A DNA stretch of 64,000 bases from contig CM046836.1 of NCBI GenBank assembly GCA_025618425.1, positions 21,259,494-21,323,493 of the forward strand, given 5' to 3'. The DNA comes from Heliocidaris tuberculata (lineage: Eukaryota > Echinodermata > Echinoidea > Camarodonta > Echinometridae). Under the pieces are notes generated by a model. It saw nothing but the letters and a program-made list of their open reading frames with translations, was not told the origin of the DNA and did no database searches. How positions within the stretch are numbered: position 1 is the stretch's first letter; each line of letters begins with the position of its first letter. This document shows positions 35,926-47,881 of this stretch, piece by piece. The position numbers were made by a program, and so were the translations under genes.

Positions 35926-36150
35926 TCACAATAAGGTGTGAGGACTCAGTGGTCTCGTAACTGGGTGATCTGGGTTCGAAACCAAGTGGATGCGCTATAG
36001 TGCCCTTTGGTAAGGCATTAATCCTCATTACCAAGTCCCTCAGAGAGGACTTAAAACCGTTGGTCCCCCACTTGCTAACTAAGGAAACATATGCATGCTT
36101 TCTTAGCAGTCAGGAAATAAACAATCAAACTTTTTTTTCAAATTGAAATA
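35926..36150 (+). mobile_element. tRNA-derived SINE inserted in the LINE
   Basis: It contains a near-consensus internal promoter: an A-box-like 'ggactcagtggtc' and, ~23 bp later, a perfect B box GGTTCGAAACC (35973-35983). The element separates LINE reading segments on either side. Its exact ends are uncertain. Confidence 0.65.
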
Positions 36151-37072
36151 CATGTACTTTCTTCCTCTCCCACTGTACTCACATGATACATGTATTTTGA
36201 TACTAGATTCTACCATAGAAATTATGGAATATTAGCACAGGGTTGTGCAATACAAAGTCTGTTGAAAAGAATACTTTTGCTCAAAAAAAAGGTACTAAAA
36301 ATTATTTTTCATGCAAATTATAGATCTGCTGATATTTTATTTTTTGAAAATAACATTCTCAAGGTAAAGGACATTCATTGCTTGCAATTAAGCCAATTTA
36401 TGTACAAATTAGATAAAAATGAGATTCCCACTATTTTTAACTACATGTATATGTTTTTCAAGAACAGCACTTTACACAATTATCCAACGAGACAATGTAA
36501 TGCTTAATACCATTAACAAGAACACTGTTCACACAAAGTACATTTGTTTTTTCAGGTTCTATGTACTGAAACTGTTTAGATAACAAAATTAAGGAAGCCA
36601 CTAGTCTAAATATTTTTAAACATAAACTTAAGAAATATCTACTCAGCGGATACTGTCTACCAACAGGTCATGTCTGAAACAATAATAACAACAAAAAAAC
36701 CCATTTTTTCCATGTTAGTTTTTACTCTCATTATGAACACGTGCCTAACGACCCCAGTCTCCACGTTTCTGTTTTATTTTTCTCTATCTCTCTCTCCATT
36801 TCGCTTTCTCTTATTGCCACATTGTAACTCTGGTTGTAACTTTTTACTATTGTTATTATTTGCTTGACTATTAAATTACTGTACTCTTACACAACTAAGT
36901 TGTGGGGGGCATGCACTATACAAGCTTTGCTTCCTTAAGCATGCCCCCTCCATTTCAATCTATATTCAGGTCAATATATAAATATGTATATTTCTTTCAT
37001 TACTTCTTATTCATCTTTTATCCTTAATTGTTTTATCAATTTTATTGTATTGTACTACAGTTGTATGTTATC

Positions 37073-37545
37073 CGTATAAAAGATGTGGATGATGTACATG
37101 TACATGTTTTGTTTGTACTGAAACAGAAAAAATTCAATAAATCAAATCAAATCTAATCAAATCAAGTCTTTTCAAAGTAGCCTCCTGAAGAAGAAACAGT
37201 AATTTTAGAATTCAATTCCTGTCCATATGTCCACCACTTCTTTAGATAGAATTCTGTTCATATGCCTACACAAAATGACTAAATTGAGACTACAAAATCA
37301 TTGGAATACTGAACAATTTTTTAGACTTTTGTGGAAAGTCTATTTCTAAAGTGGAACGTGTTCTATGTTAGTGTATAAAAGATGTGGATGATATACATAT
37401 TTTGTTTGTACTGAAACGGAAAAAATTCAGTAAATCAAATCAAATCAAATCAAATCAAGTCTTTTCAAAGTAGCCTCCTGAAGAAGAAACAATAATTTTA
37501 GAATTCAATTCCTGTCCATATGTCCACCATCTCTTTGAATTCCTT
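37073..37545. repeat. Tandem duplication of the LINE tail plus flank
   Basis: The sequence from 'gtataaaagatgtggatgat' through the aatcaaatcaaatc tail, 'caaagtagcctcctgaagaa' and 'gtccatatgtccacca' occurs at 37073-37230 and again at 37373-37532, with ~140 bp of extra sequence between. It was duplicated after LINE insertion. Confidence 0.85.
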
Positions 37546-38285
37546 ACAGGCAATCAGAATATTTATCACTCTAAATGGATATTATAAAATAAATAAATAA
37601 AAAAAAATTGCTTACAAATTACAGATACTTTGTTAACTTTAAGATGATATGATTTTATGATCATAGTCATACCACAAGATTTTTAAAGAATTCTTGTTAA
37701 GGGGGAAGTCTGGTCCAAGAATTACTTAGTTTAAGTAGAACGGAAAAAATCAGACAAACGGATGAAAAAAAGTTTGAGGAAAATCGGACAACTAGTACAA
37801 AATTTATGAATCATTCAATGACATGAAAGACTAGGGAAAACAATGAAAATCACTAGACTAATTGGCAACTTTGTCATGATTTTGTGCTTTTATTCCCTCA
37901 CAACTCACCAATTATTTATAAATATAAAATATGGTTCGTAATTCCGAAAATGAAATAGGGTTCATATTTCCGAAAAATGAAATGGGGTTGGTAATTCTGA
38001 AAGTAAAATAAGGTTCATAATTCTGAAAATGACATACGGTTCATTATTCTGAAGGTTTGTAATTCTGAAAAATGGAATAGGGGTCCTACTTCCGAAAATT
38101 AAACAAGACAAAATCAAAGTGATCCCTTACTTTGGGGTTAATACTGTAAAAAACTAAGAAATGAATGATAAATCACTGTATTCTAAGAATTACTGACTAT
38201 ATACACAACAAGCCAGCACCCTTTCTCCAGTAGCAACGGCATAAAAGTTGGGTCAAATGGTTACATCATACAGTTTTGCCTACAC
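37546..38285. repeat. Upstream-block copy with minisatellite
   Basis: It matches 46160-46950. It contains a MITE-like start 'gggggaagtctggtccaaga' near 37699 and a ~27-bp minisatellite at 37925-38105 ('ggttcgtaattccgaaaatgaaat' type). No gene. Confidence 0.75.
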
Positions 38286-38289
38286 ATAG

Positions 38290-38945
38290 ACCCGGGGGGG
38301 GGGGGGGGGGGGGGGGGGGACTCAGTATATTGGACAGATGGGTATGTGCCGCTTTGATGATCCCCTTTTCCAACAGCCAATCGCCGTTCTCAAGATACCT
38401 GATTTCTTTTAACTGCCGTTCCGAAGACCCTTGGAAACGCAATGCCCCATAATACACACTCTGATCCGTTCCCTAGCCTTAAAATGTTGCTCGCTCTGGA
38501 TCCTGAGTGCTTCGAAATATACGCATACGGACCTAAAATATAAGGTTGTCAGTTCCCAAGACCTTGTTGCTGCTCTTAGATATGCAGTTCCCAAGACCCT
38601 ATTTTTCACTAGGCTGGTGAGTTCTGTAGTTCCCAAGACCCTGGATTTTGCCCTTCAAGTCCATTCCTTGGACACCCGTTTCGAGGGCGGCTGCGGTACA
38701 TCCCCGCAGACCTACCAAGTCTCACGCAATAGGCGTGACAGTCACGCATCTGGGCTCTTACTCACGCCCAAAAATCTCTTTCTCATGCCTGACCACACAG
38801 CCTATCTCCATATATATTACACATACCACGCGGTGAGCGCACATTTCCTCGCCTAGCTGGCGCTGATGCGCATAAAATCTCACGCATTGCTGGTCTTTGC
38901 CCTTGGTGTCTCCCCCGTCTAAAAAACACTTGAGTGCCCGCATTC
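38290..38945. mobile_element. Poly-G-ended element, copy 2
   Basis: CCC plus a G run and 'actcagtatattgg' on the left, 'cttgagtgcccg' on the right. The inside shares 'gtgccgctttgatga-ccccttttc' and repeated 'gttcccaagaccct' phrases with copy 1 (7147-7629). The surrounding block continues at 46948-46985 without this insert. The 141-codon frame within is not supported as a gene. Confidence 0.7.
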
Positions 38946-39872
38946 TGAGCGACATGTACCCTATGATTATTTATGAAGTGCAAATGGATTCTGTCATGTT
39001 ACTTTTAGCACATCTTGGTATTCAAAATATACGAATTTTTAAAGTAACTTTTAGGTTTAATATTCAGTTGGCTAAATGGAATTTATCCCAGGCCTAGTAT
39101 GGTAGAGAATGAATACACTTTTCATAAGGAAATTTATGGAAAGAATATAAGGGATGAAAGGTTGTTGCAATCAATATGTGGAGCTCACCAGAGAATATAC
39201 ATGTACAGTAGCAGCACTCTATGATGAGCAGTTGGAACCATAGCTTTTTCACAGCAAGCTGATTGAAATGTTGAGAAAGTGAGCTCAATCTAGAACTCAG
39301 ACATTTTAACTACTTCTTTGCCATGGGTGGGGTTTTCCAGTTCCACCCATGAGTATATAAAATCGGACTTAAAAGAGCTATTTCCCCCCTAGAACAGCCA
39401 TCGTGAAGATATTTAAAGCCACTTTAACAATGAAATGAAGAATCCTACATTTGACTCTTGAAAGTTCTTTAGAAAAACAGTCATTATTATTGTTAGTCAA
39501 CCTTGAAGGGGTTATTGCACCCAAGGAGAGACAAAGAGAGAGAGGGAGAGATCATTTACAATATTCTTATTTTTTTCATCTTGGAAAAGAACCTCCAGAC
39601 TAAATAAGTAAAGTACAACATTGTGTTTTTTCATTTTTTGTTTTTATTTTGAAATATTTCATTGATTTTGTACAAATACATGTATACAAATATAGCAATT
39701 CAATGACCCATTAATAATGACAATTAACCAACTTATTTCGGAATAAATTTATTCACAAACATGTTTTTCTCATTGAGAGCGGCAGTAAAAGCCGCAAAGT
39801 GCTAATCAAGCTATTAATGAATTTAATGAAGTTCAAGGATACAAGTGTCTTAACTGCATATTTTGTATTACC
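38946..39872. repeat. Unit-derived block, paralog of 46985-47700 and 49310-49490
   Basis: Shared landmarks are 'cttggtattcaaaatata', 'tcccaggcctagt', 'caccagagaatata', 'gagcagttggaacca' and 'accttgaaggggttattgca'. No frame is conserved between the copies, and the region is non-coding as far as I can see. Confidence 0.7.
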
Positions 39873-40108
39873 AATAGACCGGTTTACTAAGTTATTCAAA
39901 TTTATGGATGTTTCTTTCTGGAGGACCTAGTGACCAGGTATTCCACCAACCTGTTATTAATAAATGGACTACAATACTAGGAATCCAGTTTGCATACATT
40001 ACTTGTTGCTATGTCGGGCAAGCATCGGGCAAGCTTTCAGGTTGTCAAGAACAAACTTTGTTTAAAGAGCATGCATAAAATTTGAATATGTTAGTAAACC
40101 GGCCTATT
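39873..40108. mobile_element. MITE with 'AATAGACCG' termini, copy 3
   Basis: 'aatagaccggtttactaa' on the left is mirrored by 'ttagtaaaccggcctatt' on the right. The middle is inverted relative to 8713-8947. The paralogous locus near 49485 ('tttgtattaccatgactcag') lacks it, giving an empty site. Confidence 0.82.
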
Positions 40109-41876
40109 TATCATGACTCAGTGAATGGCAGGCATTCTGCCAAAGCTAAATGCTGAAAAACCAGAAACTTTTGTGAATCTTTACATTTTGCAAAATAAAC
40201 AACATCATTTCATTGACAATTCAGAAAGGGTTCTTGTCCCAAATTTTTCTGGTTTTACAGTAAAATACTTTCAAGATTGACAAAAATATATTTTATACAG
40301 AAGTATTACTGATTACATATATCACATATAATATCATCCATTACCGGTAACTTTTACTAGGAAACAATATTGGGAGCAGAGGCAGATATGGGCACTACAT
40401 GTATACAAGAAGTCATCATTACACATTGTTAGAAATTGATTGAGATTTTGTGATCATCATCATCATAATATTCTTATTAGTTCTGGAAATGTCCCCCTCA
40501 CTGGGTTTGTAAGCTTCATTTTCTCATGAATATCAGATTGTGTCAAGTGAATGGCACTCTTTGATATTTTTTTAAATTTTTTTAATTTTTTAGTTTGAAC
40601 AATTAATAGTGATTTTATTCTTCACTAAATTGACATTCAAAAATGAGATGTTTTTAGGACTTCTTATTTTTGTCAACATTCTGGGGCATATCATTTGTAA
40701 TGTTGTCTCTGCATGTAGTGATTGATATACAATACATATAAATATGTGTAATTCAAACCTACAGCAATGATAAATACACTGGACACATATTAAAAGAGGA
40801 ATATGCAATATGTAACTCAATGCTTGTGAATAAAGTAAATAACATGTATTTTGGTCATCTATGAAAAAAGTGACATACATGTAGGGGACATGTAATAAAA
40901 GCACACAGACTTTTCATCAATATTCATCCACATAATTTTACATTTTTGATCCTACTCATTATTTATTACTGAATACGTTCAATTTAATGACCAAATAATT
41001 TTTCGATAAGGTCTCTGCTGAAGATTGTGTTTGTGGTGTTATAATGAAAGTTTAGTGAATTTAACTAGAAAAAAAAGGAGGTAAAATTGGTGGGGGAAAA
41101 CCTATAAATATCAAGTATTATCCATGGGTGATTCACTCAGTTAGAACATATCATAGTGAATTGTTTACAAACATACAATTCACAGATAAGGTTCTACTCG
41201 TCATGGTGAATTTCTGAATAAATACATTTGGTGTCCTCTTCTAAATTTTGCTTCCAGGACTATGAAGAAGAAAAAATTACAAGACACAACCACTGCTTTT
41301 CATTGAAAGGTTTTGGATTGTCAACTACCGTGTACAAATGGATACCTTATCAGGTTACATAATAGCGGAATATAAACCCAGGCAGACTCATTGCTGCTGA
41401 AATAATACAATTTAATGACCCATATGAGGCATCAAGACATGGAGTGTGCTTAATTCATATTTCAAAGAAGGTATAGTGATATCTTTCTTGCAGAAGGATG
41501 TATTAATTTTCACTAATTTCACATTAAAAAATGAGATGTATTAATTGTGACTTTTTATATTTGTCTACAATCTTTGGTATATATTTTGTAATGCCATCTC
41601 TGTAGTATCAATGCAAAGCAAAATGGAGAGTCTTTTTGTTCATTTATCCCACTTGGCTCAAGTCATCATAAAATTAAGTGTCACAATAGAATCTGTACCT
41701 GCAGACTACAATACATATATAAATATGTGTAATTCAAACCTATACAGCAGTGATATATTACAAGAGGAATATGCAATATGTAACCAAGGAGCCTCAAGAG
41801 CTGGAGTCACATGTAGCTCATTCCCTTTGAACCATGTTCAATGCCACCAAGGGAAAATATGTCAGGCATGTGCTTA
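40109..41876. repeat. Gene-less unit copy A
   Basis: 40130-40560 matches 49490-49980. 40800-41740 matches 27180-28200 and 43220-44150, ending in one monomer of the minisatellite beside gene 3. The Ig gene expected next in the order is absent. Confidence 0.75.
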
Positions 41877-42537
41877 AAGGACAATCCAACCTTGGTAATA
41901 AGATGATTTGTGTGAAAGTAGAAAAATAAGAAAAACAAGATGGTGAAAGTTTGAAAGAAATCGGACAAGGATTAAGAAAGTTATGGATGTTTGAAAAATG
42001 AGATCACTACATCTATGCGAATCTCAAATTGGCAATTTGGTGAGTCAATTATGACATTTTTGTGGACAACTCTCCCATTTGTCCTACACAAAAATATCAT
42101 TAATTTGCATTTTTCCTCGAGGCGCTTTTACCCCCGGGGCAGTACTCAAAATATATTGGAGATAGCATATTGTTACAGGTCCTCATGAGCGAAAAGATCC
42201 TACTGAGTAATGCATTTTGAAAAAAAGTGACATTTTAGTCATTTTGTGTGTTAGAGCGAATGGGGGAGTTGTCCACAGCTACATCACAATGACATTACCT
42301 ATTCGGCCAATTTGAAATTCCCATATGCATAGTGATTACAACTTTCAAAAACTCATAACTTTCTTATTGCTTGTCCGATTTCGTTCAAACTTTCACCAAT
42401 CTGCTTCTGATTTTTCCTCTTTCTTTCAAAGCAACTTGCTATTAACCCTTTGACTACTGAATTGTCTCATTCCCATAAGCTTAATACAGGGTCCACCCGG
42501 TTCCCGTAGGCAATGGGTTAAGGTTGGATTTCCCTTT
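41877..42537. mobile_element. TTAA-flanked MITE with a nested mini-insertion
   Basis: The left end 'TTAAAGGACAATCCAACCTT' and right end 'AAGGTTGGATTTCCCTTTAA' are inverted copies. Near the right end lies a 70-bp piece (42455-42524) bounded by TTAACCCTTTGACTAC and GTAGGCAATGGGTTAA, itself an inverted-repeat mini-element. Confidence 0.8.
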
Positions 42538-43219
42538 AACTGGATCTTCCTTGCAGATAAGAAGACAAAAAGATTCCTGCCTGGCTGCAAACTTACAGGC
42601 CATTTTCAAAGGAAAATATGCTTTTGTAATGATGATTACTTTTCACTATCACTAGTCTGATGATATGAGCAGTTCACAGTGCATACCTTTACTGGGGGCA
42701 AGCGAAAAGAAATTGTACAAAATTCCCTGATATATGAATCGAAATTGCGCGACTGGGCATGTGTGAGCACTAATCTGACATATAACATCATAATTAACTG
42801 TACTTGAACAATTGCAATTTTAATTTTCGTTTGCAGAGAGTAATCGGAAGAGTGTCAAATTGGGGATTTTAGGATTGTAAAATTTTACTTTTTTTCCCCA
42901 AATTGAAACTACTATCATACAATATAGCCAAATTTCTGGACACAATTAGGCTTTTGTATTCAATTTTATCATATGTGAAAATTTCACTTTGTTTATTCAT
43001 ATAAAAAGTGAAATATTCTCGATATTTCATTTGTGACAAAAATCACTGCTCAAGCTTTCCCTTGAAGTTGGCGGCATCGAACATCGGACATCAAAGGCTA
43101 CAGCGCACCTGTAGATTCTTTTGTGCATCCTTAGAAAGGAGCAGCTGCTTGAGATAATTTGTTGCCAGTTGGAACTCCAGCTTTTGAATCTCCTTGATGT
43201 AATTCAATGCTTGTGAATA
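42538..43219. other. Low-repeat stretch; weak coding candidate at its end
   Basis: Mostly unique sequence. On the minus strand 43091-43205 is open as a short amphipathic helix-like stretch (NYIKEIQKLEFQLATNYLKQ and following LLLSKDAQKNLQ) ending at CAG/GTGCGC, which could be a relic exon. I do not recognise it and there is no supporting neighbour. Confidence 0.3.
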
Positions 43220-44345
43220 AAGTAAATAACATGTATTTTGGTCATCTATGAAAAAAGTGGGGGAGACAGACAAAGGGGACATGTAATAAAAGCACACACA
43301 CTTTTCGTCAATATTCATCAGGATAATTTTACATTTTTGATCCTACTCATTATTTATTACTGCATACGTTCAATGTAATGACCAAATAATTTTTCATTAT
43401 AGTCTGCCGAAAATTGTATTTGTGGTGTTGTAATGAAAGTTTAATGAATTTAACGAGAAAAAAAAGAAGGCAAAATTGGCTGGGGAAAACCTATAAATAT
43501 CAAGTATTATCCATGGGTGATTCACTCAGTTAGAACATATCATAGTGAATTGTTTACAAACATACAATTCACAGATAAGGTTCTACTCGTCATGGTGAAT
43601 TTCTGAATAAATACATTTGGTGTCCTCTTCTAAATTTTGCTTCCAGGACTATGAAGAAGAAAAAATTACAAGACACAACCACTGCTTTTCATGGAAGGTT
43701 TTGCATTGTCAACTACCGTGTACAAATGGATACCTTATCAGGTTACATAATAGCGGAATATAAACCCATGCAGGCAGACTCATTGCTGCTGAAATAATAC
43801 AGTTTAATGACCCATATGAGGCATCAAGACATGGAGTGTGCTTAATTCATATTTCAAAGAAGGTATAGTGATATCTTTCTTGCAGAAGGATGTATTAATT
43901 TTCACTCATTTCACATTAAAAAAATGAGATGTATTAATTATGACTTTTTATTTTTGTCTACAATCTTTGGTATATATTTTGTAATGCCATCTCTGTAGTA
44001 AATGAAAAAACAAAAAGGAGAGTCTTTTCGTGCATTTGTCCCACTGCCTATACATACCGTACTCTCTTCCAAGGTGATTCTTGGCTCAAGTCATCATGAA
44101 ATTAAGTGTCACAGTAGAATCTGTACCTACAGACTACAATACATATAAATATGGGTAATTTGAACCTACAGCAATGATATATACGCTGCACACATACTAC
44201 AAGAGGAATATGCAATATGTAACTCAGTGCTTGTGAATAAAGTAAATAACATGTATTTTGATCATCTATGAAAAAAGTGACATAGGGGACATGTAATAAA
44301 AGCACACAGACTTTTCATCAGAATTCATGTGGATAATTTTACATT
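43220..44345. repeat. Gene-less unit copy B
   Basis: Nearly identical to 40815-41760 over about 900 bp, including 'gtgattcactcagttagaacatatc'. It is a recent tandem duplication separated by the MITE-containing spacer. Confidence 0.85.
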
Positions 44346-44605
44346 TTTCAGTCAGTCCACAGCCCATGTGTAAATGAGCCAAAAGGCTAGTTATTACGCA
44401 GATTTTCTCTTCACGATATCGGAGTCTCACGAAACGAGATATCCTGAGATTTGGCGAGATATTTGCAAAGGGTAAGGAAGGTACATAAAAAATAATGCAG
44501 AAAATGATCAGCATTTGTAGGGGTAGTTCACCGTGACATTTTGCTCTTTATTTTGGTATATATTACATGACTATTTTTGTTGAGATTTGGATACTTTTTT
44601 TCCTG

Positions 44606-45157
44606 TTAAAATATGAATTTTAGGACGTTTTTGGAAGCCATTTGAACCCTTATTTTCTTTCTTAGTTTTCCTGACTGGTATAAAGTTTTAAAATCCAAGT
44701 GATGTTGATGATCGTCAAGATGGATAATTGGCAGTGACAAAGTACTTGAAACATTTGTTATGCACAATGTATTTGTCGATGAAAATATGGGTTTATTTGA
44801 TCTGTTTTCTGTGCAAAAGACCCTGCAAAAGCCAACAGGGGTGAATGTCCTGTATATACTAGCCCGGATGCAAAGGGCTGGCATGCTCCCTTGTGCCATT
44901 ATTTTAACTGCGCAATTATGGTTCAGATACCTCAGTCCAATGCATAGTAAATTGTGTCTATATGAGTCGTGATGACAATCCACTTGTACAGTATTGTTCA
45001 AGTCACGGTGAATTGTTCGCATGTGAGAGTTGCATGGATTGGCGAGGATTGGTCGACGGTAGATTGTACATGAGGAAGGGGAAAATGAGCATATAAATAC
45101 CTCTTTTCCAGATCTGCAACACTCCAATTTTGTAGTAGGAAAAGACCCTTTGATCAA
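44606..45157 (-). CDS. Hypothetical 183-codon ORF
   Basis: The longest non-repetitive open frame outside the Ig family. The predicted protein has 11-12 Cys and several His, no clear signal peptide, no membrane segment and no motif I recognise. It lies exactly where the Ig gene should be in the repeated unit, between copies of the downstream block (ending ~44345) and the upstream block (starting ~45583). Chance frames of this length are uncommon but possible in 64 kb. The opposite strand also has a 70-codon frame. It may be non-coding. Confidence 0.2.
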   Translation of the reverse strand: MIKGSFPTTKLECCRSGKEVFICSFSPSSCTIYRRPILANPCNSHMRTIHRDLNNTVQVDCHHDSYRHNLLCIGLRYLNHNCAVKIMAQGSMPALCIRASIYRTFTPVGFCRVFCTENRSNKPIFSSTNTLCITNVSSTLSLPIIHLDDHQHHLDFKTLYQSGKLRKKIRVQMASKNVLKFIF

Positions 45158-45582
45158 GTCATGTAGTGAATTTTGTATATGTTTAACCCTCCTGACAGCT
45201 GTTTTGGTGTTTCTTTTTTACAGCTTATGGACCTGCAAGTGACATCTGTATTTTAACTTTAAAGTTGAAACTTCATTGGAAGTTTAAAAATTCATACCTC
45301 TCGTAATACAGTAAATTATTAACCTCCATATTAAAAAAAAAAGAAAAAAGAACTGTAATGTTACTTGTAAAAATCTGGAACAGTTTGCCATTTTGCAGTC
45401 CACACGGACATCCATCCATGCAAATACCAGCTTATCTGAAGATAAGCTTGTATTCCAACATAGCTTTAACGGTTGAATAGGCTTCAATACGCTTTATTTG
45501 TATTAGCGGGGATTGGTCCAGTCTAGATCATTCATACATGAGCAGGAAAATAATTATATAAAATTTCACTTTCAACTAATGA
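45158..45582. other. Unique stretch, no gene seen
   Basis: Part of the non-repeated insert replacing the gene. AT-rich, with an A run near 45334 and no other features. Confidence 0.4.
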
Positions 45583-47617
45583 TCGTGTTTTGTTAACCCA
45601 CTACCTAGGTGGTTCCTGTATCAAGGCTATGGGACTGTTATAATTCAGTAGTCAATAGATTAAACAGGCTAGTGATTCTATTTTATTCTTAATGCTTTGT
45701 CTGCCTGGGTACAAATCGAACATTCCTCATTTCAGATGGCCTTAAAGTCCTTCTCAATATATTGCCATGTTTAATCTAGACTATAGTACATGTATATATC
45801 TTCCTTTTTTCCTAAAATTGCAAAAACCCTGATGTGATCAGTTCAGGAGTTAAGAATTTGGACTGTTGTTCCAATACCTCAGAATAGGTCTTCTCAACAA
45901 GAGTATTTGAGGGGTCATTTGCCAGTAGTAGCATTAACACTTTTTTAAAGATTTTTTTTTCATATATTTATCTTTAAAAAAAAAAGGATAGAATGTTATG
46001 ATTTTGCTAGAGGAACAATTACATGTACTTTGTATCCAAGAGTAATTCTGTAATATCAGATTATCTTTAAACATTGTTAAAGTCTTTTTTAAAGTAGCCT
46101 CCTGGAGAAGAAACAATTTCAGAATTCAATTCCTGTCCATATGCATGTCCATCATCCTCTTTGAATTCCTTACAGGCAATCAGTATATGAATGTTTGTCA
46201 CTCTAAATGGATATTATAAAAGAAAAACAATAACAAAAAAGTGTGCTTACAATATGAAAAAATACTATGTTAACTTTAAGATGATATGATTTTATGATAG
46301 TCAAATCACAAAATTTTTAAAGAATTCTTGTTAGAGGGGAAGTCCGGTCCAAGAATTACTTGGTTTATTAGTAGAACAGAAAAATTCAGACAAATGGATG
46401 GAAAAAAGTTTGAGGAAAATCAGACAACTAAAAAGAAATTCATGAATGTTTTAATGACATGAAAGACTAGGGAAAACAATGAAAATCACTAGACATATTG
46501 GCAACTTTGTCATCATTTTGCGATTTCATTCCCTCACAACTCACCAATTATTTTGTAATATATGAAATAAGGTTCATAATTCCGAAAATGAAATAGGGTT
46601 TGTATTTCTGAAAATGAAATAGGATTCGTAATTCTGATAGTGAAATAGGGTTCATAATTCCGAAAATGAAATATTGTTCTTTATTCGGAGGGTTTGTAAT
46701 TCCGAAAAAGAAATAAGGTTTGTAATTCTGTAAATTAAACAAGACAAAATCAAAGTTGTCTCTTACTTTGGGGTTAATACTGTAAAAAACTAAGAAATAA
46801 ATAATAAATCACCGCATTCTAAGAATTACTGACTACACAACAAGCCAGGCCCCTTTCTCCAATAGCAATGTATATCGGTACTTGCATGCCAACAGCAGCG
46901 GCATAAGAGATGGATATAGGGTTATACAGCAGTTCTGCTGACACATAGCTTCTTACCAGGAGAGTGGGGCTATGATCATGCACTACTTCAGAATTATTTA
47001 TGACATGCTATGGATTCTATCAAAGTTCTTTTAGTATCTCTTGGTATTCAAAATATATGAATTTTAGAAATATCTTTTCAGGTTTGATATTCAAATGGCT
47101 GAAAGGAATTTGTCCCAGGCCTAGTGTGGTAGTGTATGTATACACTTTTCGTATCTATAAGGAAGCTTACAGAAGAAATATGAGGGATGAAAGGATTTTG
47201 CAATCAATGTGTGGAGTTCACCAGAGAATATACCACTAGCAGCACTCTGATGGATATGATGAGCAGTTGGAACCAGAGCTTTTTCAGAGCAAGCTGATTG
47301 AAACATTGGGAAAGTCAGCTCTTTCTAGAACCCAGCCATTTTAACCACTTCTTTGCCATGGGTGGGATTTTCCACCCATGACTAAGTAAGATGGAACTCA
47401 AAATAGCTATTTTTCTTCTTACAGCAGCTATTGTGAAGCTTGTTTTCATGTAAGATATTTAAAGCCAAATTTAACAATGAAATTAGGAATTGATATCCTT
47501 CATTTGACTCTTCAAAGTTCTTTTAAAAACATAAAGTTATTTTTTGTCAACCTTGAAGGGGTTATTGCACCCCCCTTAAAAGCACCCCCTTAAAACAAAA
47601 CAAAGGAGAGACAAAGA

Positions 47618-47654
<37 letters not shown>

Positions 47655-47881
47655 TATATTCTTATTTTATACATCTTGGAAAGGAAACTCCAAACTTTAA
47701 TGTACAAGTGAATTATAATATTATATTTTCAATTTTTGTATTCATTTCGACATTTCATTGATGTAGTACAAAAGTATAAATGATTCAATAGATCCTATGA
47801 AAAATATGCACATGTACAATATGAATAATGGACATATAAAAATCAGAAATATATTTTATAACAGAGATCAGTGGTAAATTA
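45583..47881. repeat. Upstream-type block without a gene
   Basis: It begins 'gatcgtgttttgttaaccca', matching 31096 and 21335, and continues in parallel with 31100-32819 plus 37166-39450 with the LINE and other insertions missing. It includes a ~27-bp minisatellite (46560-46740) and a (GA)n run (47613-47651). It serves as the pre-insertion reference for several elements. Confidence 0.8.
46560..46742. repeat. Minisatellite, ~27-bp unit, about seven copies
   Basis: Units of the form 'aggttcataattccgaaaatgaaat' with C/T and A/G variation; homologous to 37925-38105. Confidence 0.88.

Larger units (their letters stand above)
32820..37165 (+). mobile_element. 5'-truncated LINE (jockey/CR1-like) with nested insertions
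   Basis: Reverse-transcriptase motifs read on the plus strand: 'NGGIPQGSPLGPLDFI', 'FILFADDPNIF' (normally FADD), then after the nested element 'IQVTDWIKANKLSLNLQKTNY', 'FLGVLVNSKL', and after a SINE 'NYGILAQG' and 'LHNYPTR'. Frameshifts and stops show it is dead. The 3' end has the tail repeat aatcaaatcaaatc. The paralogous sequence at 46075-46105 (and 21815-21850) is the empty site, which fixes the element at about 32820-37165. Confidence 0.85.

Noticed and set aside
35953..35985. A functional tRNA gene
   Set aside because: A and B boxes are present but no cloverleaf can be drawn and the sequence interrupts a LINE, so it is a SINE.
38431..38856. 141-codon plus-strand frame
   Set aside because: It lies entirely in the poly-G-ended element, spans its repeated phrases, has no family similarity and is not preserved in the other copy at 7147-7629.
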